The translations under genes were made by a program, and so were the position numbers. Of a stretch of DNA of 5,366 nt, positions 1-5,301 are shown one piece after another (within the stretch, counting starts at the first letter, position 1; each line of letters starts with the position of its first letter). Source of the DNA: Treponema sp. (lineage in GTDB: Bacteria; Spirochaetota; Spirochaetia; Treponematales; Breznakiellaceae); NCBI GenBank assembly GCA_031261385.1, contig JAISJS010000092.1, forward strand, positions 1 through 5,366. Direction: 5' to 3'. The notes beneath the pieces are model-generated. The model was given only the letters and a program-made list of their open reading frames with translations, was not told the origin of the DNA and ran no database searches.

Positions 1-1
1 T

Positions 2-1126
2 AAAATTCAACCGAATAAACGGGTCTTTGATTTGAACTTTGTTATGCGTCAGATGGTTGAGATTTCCAAAATTCTTGACGTAATTTTGCAGAATTCCTCC
101 GAAGGCGCGCTTCTGCTGCTTGATGAGCCCACCACGGTTCTTTCCGGCGCGGAAATAGAAGTGCTGTTCCGGGAAATACGAAAAATAAAAGAAAAGGGAA
201 TATCCGTTATTTTTATCTCCCACCGACTGGATGAAGTTCTTTCCATCACAGACCGTATTTATATTTTCAAGGACGGCGTAAAAAACGGAGAAATGGCTAC
301 AAAGGATGCGGACATTGATATATTGTACGAGAAAATGGTAGGACGGACCACTACGGGGTCCTATTACCGGACGGACACCCAGACGGTTCCGGGGGACGAT
401 ATTGTTCTTGAAGCGGAAGGCCTGTGTAAATTCGGTTACTTTAAGGATGTTTCCTTTAAACTAAAAAAGGGTGAAGTGTTAGGGCTCTGCGGTGTCGAAG
501 GTTCCGGGAAGGAGGAACTCTGCGCTGTTTTATGCGGGGACGAAGAGTATAGCGCAGGAACGTTGAAGATCAGAAACAGTACGGTACGCCCCTTTGTGTC
601 CCCAGCCAAGGCCCTTAGGAAGGGGATCCTGGCGATTCCCCGGGACAGGCGCCTTGAAGGGATGATAGGCATGCTTTCAATAAGTTTTAATACTATTTCT
701 TCAAGCTTTTCGAGGTTGTCAAAATTGGCGGTTATCCTGCCCAAAAAAATTCGTGACATTACCAGTTTCTGGGTAAAAAAGATGGGGGTAAAATGCGCGG
801 GGCTTGACGAACGGATTGACCGGCTCTCCGGGGGTAATGCACAAAAAGTAATTTTTTCGCGGGTTATCAGCAGCGGCTCAGAAATTTTGATCCTGAATCA
901 CCCCACACGGGGGGTTGATATCGGCGCAAAGGAAGATTTGTATAAGGCGGTGCGCGAAATAAGCGCCGAAGGAAAATCAATAATCCTGTTAGGTGATACC
1001 CTTGATGAATCAATTGGACTTTCAAGCAGAATCCTGGTAATGAAAGACGGTTTGATACAGAAAGAATTTGACTGCGCTGCGGACACTAAACCGGAACAGC
1101 TTGATATTGTCAGATATATGATGTAG
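2..1126 (+). CDS. Sugar ABC transporter ATP-binding protein, RbsA/MglA type (CUT2), 5' end outside window
   Basis: This is the C-terminal ~375 residues of a fused two-domain ATPase that would power a CUT2 sugar importer at the inner face of the membrane. The frame is open from the window edge. Family members are about 500 residues, so roughly 130 residues, including the first Walker A, lie upstream. A TTG at 32 is an in-frame codon inside the protein, not a start. Visible parts in order: domain 1 signature region, degenerate (LNFVMRQMVEI, 32-64); Walker B DEPT (122-133); H-loop ISHR (His at 221-223); domain 2 P-loop GVEGSGKEE (491-517), where Ser/Thr after Lys is Glu; IPRDRRLEG, matching the family's PEDRKREG region; intact signature LSGGN (824-838); and Walker B changed to NHPT (896-907) followed by the conserved RGVDIGAK. 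There is no frameshift or internal stop. The stop lies 9 bases before the permease start. Family assignment is firm; the sugar is unknown. Confidence 0.93.
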   Translation, partial: KIQPNKRVFDLNFVMRQMVEISKILDVILQNSSEGALLLLDEPTTVLSGAEIEVLFREIRKIKEKGISVIFISHRLDEVLSITDRIYIFKDGVKNGEMATKDADIDILYEKMVGRTTTGSYYRTDTQTVPGDDIVLEAEGLCKFGYFKDVSFKLKKGEVLGLCGVEGSGKEELCAVLCGDEEYSAGTLKIRNSTVRPFVSPAKALRKGILAIPRDRRLEGMIGMLSISFNTISSSFSRLSKLAVILPKKIRDITSFWVKKMGVKCAGLDERIDRLSGGNAQKVIFSRVISSGSEILILNHPTRGVDIGAKEDLYKAVREISAEGKSIILLGDTLDESIGLSSRILVMKDGLIQKEFDCAADTKPEQLDIVRYMM

Positions 1127-1129
1127 GAG
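1124..1129 (+). promoter_or_regulatory. Ribosome binding site overlapping the ATPase stop codon
   Basis: TAGGAG contains the ATPase stop codon (TAG) and ends six bases before the permease ATG at 1136. Ribosomes ending on the ATPase would stop on this site, so translational coupling of ATPase and permease is likely. The coupling is inferred from spacing only. Confidence 0.7.
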
Positions 1130-1135
1130 TATTGT

Positions 1136-2128
1136 ATGGCAGGATTAATTGCAAGGGTATTTGCCGATAAAAATAAAATTCGCGCTCTATCGGCCCAGGC
1201 AGGGAAATATTCCGCCGTAATCGGGATGGTGCTGGTATTTTTGATTTTCGGGATACTGGACGATTCATTTTTTACCCCACGGAATATAACCAATATACTT
1301 TCCCAGGCGGCGCCGATGTTTTTTATGGCCATGGGATTGACCTTTGTCATATTAACCGGGGGGATTGACCTTTCCACCGGCGCAATTTGTTCCTGCACCT
1401 GTGTGTTTGTGGGAATGTATATAGGGGATCTTGGCAACGGTATTTTTTTACTGGTTATACTGATAGGAATCATCGCGGGGCTTATGAACGGCGTGCTGAT
1501 CGCGACATTGAAGATGCCGTCGTTTATTGTAACCCTGTGTACCTTAAGCATTTGGAAATGTATTACCCTTATTATTTCCGGCGCCGGCGGTCAGAGTATA
1601 CCGGTGGATAAGTGGCCGATTTTTGACTGGACCCGGGGTTCCCTGTTTGTTTTTCCGGTACCCTATCTTGTTTCATTAGCCGCCTTTGCGCTTTTTCTTT
1701 TTTTTGAACGTAATACAACCATGGGCAAGAGTATTTATGCCGTCGGCGCCAATGTTCTTGCCGCGCGTATGGCGGGAATTGAAATTGAAAAGTCGCAGAT
1801 TTCCGCGTATCTGCTTTCCGGTATTGGCAGCGCCCTTGCCGGGGCGTTTTACGCATTGCGCCTGCGGGCAAGCGTTCCTACCATCGGGGATAGCCTTAAC
1901 CTGATCGGCATAGCCGCAGTTGTACTTGGGGGGACATCCCTTGCGGGGGGCAAAGGAACCGTTGCAAATACCCTTCCAAGCGTCATTACGGTTATTATGC
2001 TGCAAACCGCACTGAAGATGGTTGGGTTGGATGTGTATTGGCAGAATATTGTGTTTGGCGCCGTACTGATAGGGGCAATCTATATAAACTCAGACCCGTC
2101 AAATAACAGAGATGCTATCGTAAAATAA
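1136..2128 (+). CDS. Sugar ABC transporter permease, RbsC/MglC type (CUT2, BPD_transp_2 family)
   Basis: This 330-residue hydrophobic protein is the membrane channel subunit of the ribose/galactoside class of importers, which works as a homodimer or heterodimer with the fused ATPase encoded just upstream. The length is normal for the family. Family hallmarks are present: GIDLSTGA (residues 76-83) after the second hydrophobic stretch, GANVLAARMAGI (204-215, the cytoplasmic stretch usually read as GGNxxAARxxGI), and AVVLGGTSLAGGKGTV (261-276). The first membrane span runs from about residue 25 to 41, preceded by a basic cytoplasmic tail, with several more hydrophobic spans following to about residue 322. 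The ATG at 1136 is supported by TAGGAG six bases upstream. It is followed after 22 bases by the VOC gene, probably in the same transcript. The substrate cannot be read from the permease; pentoses, hexoses, autoinducer-2 and nucleosides are all carried by relatives. Confidence 0.95.
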   Translation: MAGLIARVFADKNKIRALSAQAGKYSAVIGMVLVFLIFGILDDSFFTPRNITNILSQAAPMFFMAMGLTFVILTGGIDLSTGAICSCTCVFVGMYIGDLGNGIFLLVILIGIIAGLMNGVLIATLKMPSFIVTLCTLSIWKCITLIISGAGGQSIPVDKWPIFDWTRGSLFVFPVPYLVSLAAFALFLFFERNTTMGKSIYAVGANVLAARMAGIEIEKSQISAYLLSGIGSALAGAFYALRLRASVPTIGDSLNLIGIAAVVLGGTSLAGGKGTVANTLPSVITVIMLQTALKMVGLDVYWQNIVFGAVLIGAIYINSDPSNNRDAIVK

Positions 2129-2133
2129 ATCTG

Positions 2134-2141
2134 AAAAGGAG
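2134..2141 (+). promoter_or_regulatory. Ribosome binding site of the VOC gene
   Basis: AAAAGGAG ends nine bases before the ATG at 2151. It supports that start and independent translation of the gene within the operon. Confidence 0.7.
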
Positions 2142-2150
2142 CATCTGCAA

Positions 2151-2537
2151 ATGAAAATTCTGGCGATAGATCACATTACTATCAATTGCAAAGATACTGA
2201 ACGTACCTTCCGTTTTTATGAAGAGGTGCTTGGACTTTTAAAAACCGGGACGCCCTTAGATATGGGTGATCATATATTGTACTATTACGGCCTGCCGAAT
2301 GCACGGCTTGAGATAATACGGTATAAAACTCCCCAGCCGGTTTTGGATACGGTTAAAACCAGTCCGGGCATCTGGAGACACTTGGCGCTTGAGGTTGATG
2401 ATCTGGAGGAAGTATACCGGAGGTGTCAAAAATTTGGCGCCGAAATTACCTCTCCGCCGGCGTATGTCGAAAAGCTCAAACGAAAAACCATGTTGATCAT
2501 AGATCCGAATGGTATAGAGATTGAGATAGTACAATAA
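2151..2537 (+). CDS. VOC-fold (glyoxalase/bleomycin-resistance-like) metalloenzyme, substrate unknown
   Basis: This 128-residue single-domain protein of the vicinal oxygen chelate superfamily is presumably cytosolic, with no signal peptide. It shows the two paired beta-alpha-beta-beta-beta modules: IDHITINCKDTERTFRFYEEVLGL at the N-terminus and RHLALEVDDLEEVYRRCQKFGAEI in the second half, ending in DPNGIEIEIVQ. Four likely metal ligands are in the expected places: His8, Glu54, His77 and Glu125. The metal site therefore looks intact, which favours an enzyme such as an isomerase, epimerase, lyase or dioxygenase over a simple binding protein. The family includes glyoxalase I, methylmalonyl-CoA epimerase and fosfomycin-resistance enzymes, and the sequence alone does not pick one. 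Its place as last gene of a CUT2 sugar operon suggests it acts on the imported compound or on a reactive carbonyl by-product; that is inference. Hairpins just after the stop may end the transcript. Confidence 0.9.
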   Translation: MKILAIDHITINCKDTERTFRFYEEVLGLLKTGTPLDMGDHILYYYGLPNARLEIIRYKTPQPVLDTVKTSPGIWRHLALEVDDLEEVYRRCQKFGAEITSPPAYVEKLKRKTMLIIDPNGIEIEIVQ

Positions 2538-2572
2538 GGGAGTACCCGGTACTAGCGGACCGGCGGTCCCTT
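2536..2572 (+). terminator. Possible terminator or 3'-end stem-loop after the VOC gene
   Basis: Arms AAGGGA (2536-2541) and TCCCTT (2567-2572) are exact complements and enclose CCGGT/ACCGG (2546-2550 with 2559-2563), giving an imperfect long stem. Two alternative small hairpins exist in the same stretch: AGTAC-CCG-GTACT (2541-2553) and GGACC-GGC-GGTCC (2557-2569). No run of T follows, so this is not a classical Rho-independent terminator. It could still protect a 3' end or cooperate with Rho. The position right at the stop codon is the main support. Confidence 0.3.
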
Positions 2573-2637
2573 GGCGCTGCCCTAGTTAATAAGATTCGCC
2601 TGATACCCCGCCCCGGAAATAGCCCCTTCCCCAGCTT

Positions 2638-2721
2638 TAGGTCAAAACTCCGGCATCGGAGCTTTTAACTCCGGTTCCGTAGGACAAAACTCCGTTTTTG
2701 TAGGACAATCCTTGGTTTTCC
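2638..2721. repeat. Decayed 21-base tandem repeat, about four units
   Basis: Units start at 2638, 2659, 2680 and 2701. The cores TAGGTCAAAACTCCG (2638-2652) and TAGGACAAAACTCCG (2680-2694) differ at one base and are 42 bases apart. The unit between them keeps AACTCCGG at the matching place, and the fourth begins TAGGACAA. Counted by hand over 21 positions, unit 3 matches unit 1 at 16, unit 4 at 15 and unit 2 at 12. The 21-base spacing is exact, with no insertions or deletions. There are no unique spacers, so it is not CRISPR. I have an unverified recollection of similar intergenic elements in termite-gut treponemes. The role is unknown. Confidence 0.65.
2644..2666 (+). terminator. Terminator-like hairpin inside the 21-base repeat
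   Basis: CTCCG (2648-2652) pairs with CGGAG (2657-2661) around a GCAT loop. The flanking AAAA (2644-2647) pairs with TTTT (2663-2666) across one bulged C (2662). This gives about nine base pairs followed by a four-T tail, and the mirror AAAA could make it work in both directions. It lies about 110 bases after the VOC stop and before the next promoter, a sensible place for an operon boundary. The T tract is short, so confidence is limited. Confidence 0.35.
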
Positions 2722-2741
2722 CCTCATTTCAAAAAAATTTA

Positions 2742-2771
2742 TTCCCTATTCATTCTAATCTATGGTATAAT
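2742..2771 (+). promoter_or_regulatory. Probable sigma-70-type promoter of the solute-binding protein operon
   Basis: A perfect -10 hexamer TATAAT lies at 2766-2771, 46 bases before the start codon. The best -35 at about 18-bp spacing is TTCCCT (2742-2747), a weak match. An A/T tract (AAAAAAATTT, 2731-2740) just upstream could act as an UP-like element. A strong -10 with a weak -35 often goes with activator control. Transcription would start near 2778, just ahead of the inverted repeat at 2779-2803. Confidence 0.55.
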
Positions 2772-2778
2772 CTGATGA

Positions 2779-2803
2779 TCCGCAGGCAGAGACGACCTGC
2801 GGA
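2779..2803 (+). promoter_or_regulatory. Inverted repeat in the leader: operator or 5' mRNA stem-loop
   Basis: TCCGCAGG (2779-2786) and CCTGCGGA (2796-2803) are exact complements around the nine-base loop CAGAGACGA. It sits seven bases after the -10 box, at or near the expected transcription start, and ends next to the ribosome binding site. As DNA it would suit a dimeric repressor such as a sugar-responsive LacI, GntR or ROK regulator. As RNA it would form a G+C-rich hairpin at the very 5' end, a common way to stabilise a highly expressed transcript. The sequence does not decide between these. Confidence 0.5.
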
Positions 2804-2804
2804 A

Positions 2805-2811
2805 AGAGGAG
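2805..2811 (+). promoter_or_regulatory. Ribosome binding site of the solute-binding protein gene
   Basis: AGAGGAG ends six bases before the ATG at 2818 and directly follows the leader inverted repeat, so folding of the leader could affect access to it. It supports the chosen start. Confidence 0.75.
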
Positions 2812-2817
2812 TATAAT

Positions 2818-4212
2818 ATGAATCTAAGGAAAGGAAGAATTTTGGCGGTTGTCTGTCTGGTCCTGTTGGTCCTGGCAGACTGTAAAGGGAAAAAGGCGGC
2901 TGCCGGGGGCGATGCCGCCGATGCGACCGGGGCCTTTGACTGGAAGCGGTATGCGGGTTCGGAAATAACCGTGTATATGGTAGAACACATGACCTCCCAG
3001 GCAATGGTCTCCCAGATCAAGGACTTTACCGAAGCCACAGGCATCAAGGTAAACCAGCAGATAACCCCGGAGGCGAACTACTTTGACCAGGTGTCCAATG
3101 CCCTGTCCAGCCGTTCCGGCACCCCGGACCTCTTTATGTCCGGCGCTTATCAGATTTGGGACTATTCGACCGCAGGAAATGTCGAGCCCCTGGATGCCTA
3201 CCTGAACAATCCCTCGCTGACCAATTCGGATTACGACTACGGCGATTTTGTACAGAGCACGGTCAACTCCATGAAATGGGACGGCGTTGCCGGCCATGCG
3301 GTGGGAAACGGCCCCCTCTGGGCCATCCCCCTGGGCTGCGAAGTGTATTTGCTGGCCTATAACAAGACCGCCTTCCAGAAAGCGGGTATCACCAAGGTTC
3401 CTGAAACCTATGCCGAACTGCTTGACGCCTGCGACAAGCTGAAAGAATGGAACGGTAGCGGCTCCTACGCCATCGCCCTCCGGGGCGCCCGTGACTGGGG
3501 AACCATCCACCCCGGATACATGAGTGTCTACAAGAATTTCGGCGCCACGGACTTCGCCACCGAGGGCGGCAAACTGGTTTCTAAGGTTAATTCCCCGGCA
3601 TCGGTGGCCATGAACGAATTCTGGGTAGATCTGGTCCGGCGCGGCGGCTCCCCCCAGTGGTCCAGCACCGTCTGGTATATGGCCATGGCCGAATTCGGCG
3701 CGGGCAAAGCGGCGATGTACTTTGACGCCAGCAACGGCGAAATCCAGGTTGACTTCCAGAGCATGAAGGAAAAGGGGAACATAGCCTTTACGGTAATGCC
3801 CGTGGCCAAGGCGGGGGATAAGATCAATTCCAACTTCTGGATCTGGTCCATGGCGATGAACTCCAACTCCAAGAACAAGGGAGCCGCTTGGCTCTATCTC
3901 CAGTATTTCTCCAGCAAGGAATTCCTCCGCTACGCCTCCGTTGAAATGAACAACATGGACCCGGTGCGGACCTCGGTGTGGAATAACCCCGGATTCCTCA
4001 AGAAACTTGAAGCGGAAGAGGGATACAAAGAGAGCTGGGAGAAGACCGCCGCCACGGCGACCATCCAGTTTACCCCCCAGCCGGCTTTCTTCCAGACCAC
4101 CTATGACTGGGCGGAAACCCTCCAGGACTTAGTGGCCGGCAGCCGGTATCCTTCGGTCCAGGCCGGCCTGGATGCCCTGAAGCAGAGAATGGACACCGCC
4201 GTAGCTGAATAA
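2818..4212 (+). CDS. ABC sugar transporter solute-binding lipoprotein (family 1 SBP, CUT1 type)
   Basis: This 464-residue extracytoplasmic protein would capture a sugar or sugar derivative and deliver it to the permease encoded next. Residues 1-21 form a lipoprotein signal: basic start MNLRKGR, hydrophobic core to about residue 20, then LADC with Cys22 as the probable lipidated residue. Asp at -1 is unusual for a lipobox, though spirochaete lipoboxes are known to be loose. A charged and small-residue linker follows, then the mature domain begins near ITVYMVEH. Family features are the N-lobe pattern with FTEATGIKVN, the stretch TPDLFMSG, and IPLGCEVYLLAYNKTAFQKAGI (about 170-191), the hinge-proximal motif of family 1 binding proteins. 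The C-terminal half is rich in Trp, Tyr and Phe, as expected for stacking against sugar rings. Length is normal for MalE/UgpB-like proteins. The ligand cannot be named from sequence. The gene has its own promoter and is followed by an intercistronic stem-loop. Confidence 0.93.
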   Translation: MNLRKGRILAVVCLVLLVLADCKGKKAAAGGDAADATGAFDWKRYAGSEITVYMVEHMTSQAMVSQIKDFTEATGIKVNQQITPEANYFDQVSNALSSRSGTPDLFMSGAYQIWDYSTAGNVEPLDAYLNNPSLTNSDYDYGDFVQSTVNSMKWDGVAGHAVGNGPLWAIPLGCEVYLLAYNKTAFQKAGITKVPETYAELLDACDKLKEWNGSGSYAIALRGARDWGTIHPGYMSVYKNFGATDFATEGGKLVSKVNSPASVAMNEFWVDLVRRGGSPQWSSTVWYMAMAEFGAGKAAMYFDASNGEIQVDFQSMKEKGNIAFTVMPVAKAGDKINSNFWIWSMAMNSNSKNKGAAWLYLQYFSSKEFLRYASVEMNNMDPVRTSVWNNPGFLKKLEAEEGYKESWEKTAATATIQFTPQPAFFQTTYDWAETLQDLVAGSRYPSVQAGLDALKQRMDTAVAE

Positions 4213-4254
4213 GATTCAGCCGGATAAACGGCCCTTGCCGATTGACAAAAAAGC

Positions 4255-4293
4255 TGCCTTTCAGCGGAGGATCAATGCTTCCGCTGAAAGGTA
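4255..4293 (+). promoter_or_regulatory. Intercistronic stem-loop between binding protein and permease genes
   Basis: CCTTTCAGCGGA (4257-4268) pairs perfectly with TCCGCTGAAAGG (4280-4291) around an 11-base loop. One G-T and one T-A pair can extend it to about 14 bp. Only TATTTCT follows, a poor T tract, so a full terminator is unlikely. In well-studied operons of this class (for example malEFG), a hairpin after the binding protein gene protects the upstream message or partly stops transcription, giving more binding protein than permease. The same role is inferred here. A smaller CGGC-CCTT-GCCG hairpin lies upstream at 4229-4240. Confidence 0.7.
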
Positions 4294-4298
4294 TTTCT

Positions 4299-4305
4299 AA
4301 AGGAG
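4299..4305 (+). promoter_or_regulatory. Ribosome binding site that decides the GTG start of the permease
   Basis: AAAGGAG ends nine bases before the GTG at 4315. The ATG at 4306 is directly after it and is followed at once by TGA, so it cannot be the start. The next in-frame ATG (residue 25) would remove the cytoplasmic tail and has no comparable site. The GTG is therefore the best start. Confidence 0.7.
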
Positions 4306-4314
4306 ATGTGAACC

Positions 4315-5289
4315 GTGGGGAAAAAAGATACGCCGGTTAAAAAACCCGGGGAAATAAATTACAACGAACTGCCCAGAAATGTGCGGATGCGGCCCTATTA
4401 CATCATCGCTCCGGGGATGATCATCCTCATCGGGATATTGATTCCCTTTGCGGCGGCAATTATCCTGTCCCTGACCAACGCATCCTACCGGATTCCCATG
4501 GAGCAGTGGAAATTTAACTGGTTCAGGAATTGGCTTAGTTTTACTACCGTGGACGGGAAGCTCCAACTGGGGGGTATACTGGCAAACCCCGACTTTTACC
4601 ACGCCGTGCTGGTTACCTTTACCTACGCGATAAGCGCCACGGGCTCAGAATTACTGCTGGGGCTGGGAATAGCCTTCCTGCTGAAAAAGGATACCCGGTA
4701 CAGCCGTATCCTCAAGGTCGTTTTTATGTTTCCCCTCATGGTGGCCCCGGCCATCGCGGTGCTTATCTGGCAGCTCATGATTTCCAACTCCGTGGGTATC
4801 GTAGAAAAATTTCTGAACCTTTTTGGTTTGTTTAACTTCCCCTGGGCTGCGTCCCCCAGGACCGCCATGTTCACGGTGGTGCTCATCGACGCCTGGGTGA
4901 ATACCCCCTTTATTATGCTGCTTGCCCTTGCGGGGATACAGTCCCTGCCCAAGTCGCCCTTTGAGGCGGCCCAGGTTGACGGGGCAAGCCCCTGGTTTAC
5001 CTTTAAAACATTGACGCTTCCCATGTTGAAGCCCTTTATCTATATCGCCGTCCTGTTCCGGTCCATGGCGTCCCTACAGGAATTCGGCATCATCTTTGCC
5101 CTTACCAAGGGCGGCCCGGGAAATACCCTGATGAATATTTCTTTAACGAGCTACTTGACCGCCTTTACCTACCAGCAGCTTGGCCGGGCTCTGCCCTACC
5201 TTCTGGTATTGTGGGTAGTGGTAAACTTTACCGCAAAATGGCTTGTGACCAAACAGCGCAGGTACGCAAAAGAAGCCGCAGGATTATAA
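4315..5289 (+). CDS. ABC sugar transporter permease, MalF/UgpA type (CUT1, BPD_transp_1 family)
   Basis: This 324-residue inner-membrane protein is one half of the channel of a CUT1 importer. A basic cytoplasmic tail (residues 1-28) leads into the first span (about 30-53, IIAPGMIILIGILIPFAAAI). A periplasmic loop follows with KFNWFRNWLSF and a short insert TTVDGKLQLGG, then the conserved core of about five more spans. The EAA loop that docks onto the ATPase is textbook: EAAQVDGASPWFTFKTLTLP starting at Glu217. The KGGPGN stretch (265-270) and the following SLTSYLTAFTYQQLGRA are typical of MalF/UgpA-type rather than MalG-type subunits. It starts with GTG, supported by the ribosome binding site at 4299-4305. 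It follows the binding protein gene by 102 bases containing a stem-loop, and a further gene begins 12 bases after its stop. No ATPase is visible nearby; many CUT1 systems share one encoded elsewhere. Confidence 0.95.
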   Translation: MGKKDTPVKKPGEINYNELPRNVRMRPYYIIAPGMIILIGILIPFAAAIILSLTNASYRIPMEQWKFNWFRNWLSFTTVDGKLQLGGILANPDFYHAVLVTFTYAISATGSELLLGLGIAFLLKKDTRYSRILKVVFMFPLMVAPAIAVLIWQLMISNSVGIVEKFLNLFGLFNFPWAASPRTAMFTVVLIDAWVNTPFIMLLALAGIQSLPKSPFEAAQVDGASPWFTFKTLTLPMLKPFIYIAVLFRSMASLQEFGIIFALTKGGPGNTLMNISLTSYLTAFTYQQLGRALPYLLVLWVVVNFTAKWLVTKQRRYAKEAAGL

Positions 5290-5295
5290 GGGAGG
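5288..5295 (+). promoter_or_regulatory. Ribosome binding site of the gene at 5302
   Basis: AAGGGAGG overlaps the last two bases of the permease stop and ends six bases before the ATG at 5302. This indicates tight coupling to the upstream permease. Confidence 0.7.
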
Positions 5296-5301
5296 AAATA
5301 T

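Noticed and set aside
32..34. TTG at 32 as the start of the ATPase gene
   Set aside because: The frame is open upstream to the window edge, and the preceding residues (IQPNKRVFD) align with the family just before the signature motif. The protein must start outside the window.
2638..2721. CRISPR array
   Set aside because: The repeat units are directly adjacent, with no spacers between them, and units diverge from each other. No cas-like gene is present.
2812..2817. Second TATAAT between ribosome binding site and ATG of the binding protein gene
   Set aside because: It is the A/T-rich spacer of the ribosome binding site. No -35 element fits, and a transcript from it would lack the ribosome binding site.
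2824..3510. Long open frame on the minus strand opposite the binding protein gene
   Set aside because: It is a shadow of a G+C-rich coding region. It has no ribosome binding site, shows no family motifs, and the + strand gene is certain.
4214..4231. Near-repeat of bases 5-22 (ATTCARCCGRATAAACGG, 16 of 18 bases)
   Set aside because: One copy is coding inside the ATPase and the other is intergenic. One such match is roughly what chance allows in a window this size, and nothing else links the sites.
4242..4271. Perfect -35-like TTGACA at 4242-4247 as an internal promoter for the permease
   Set aside because: At 15 to 19 bases downstream there is only G+C-rich stem sequence and nothing like TATAAT, so it is not a credible sigma-70 promoter.
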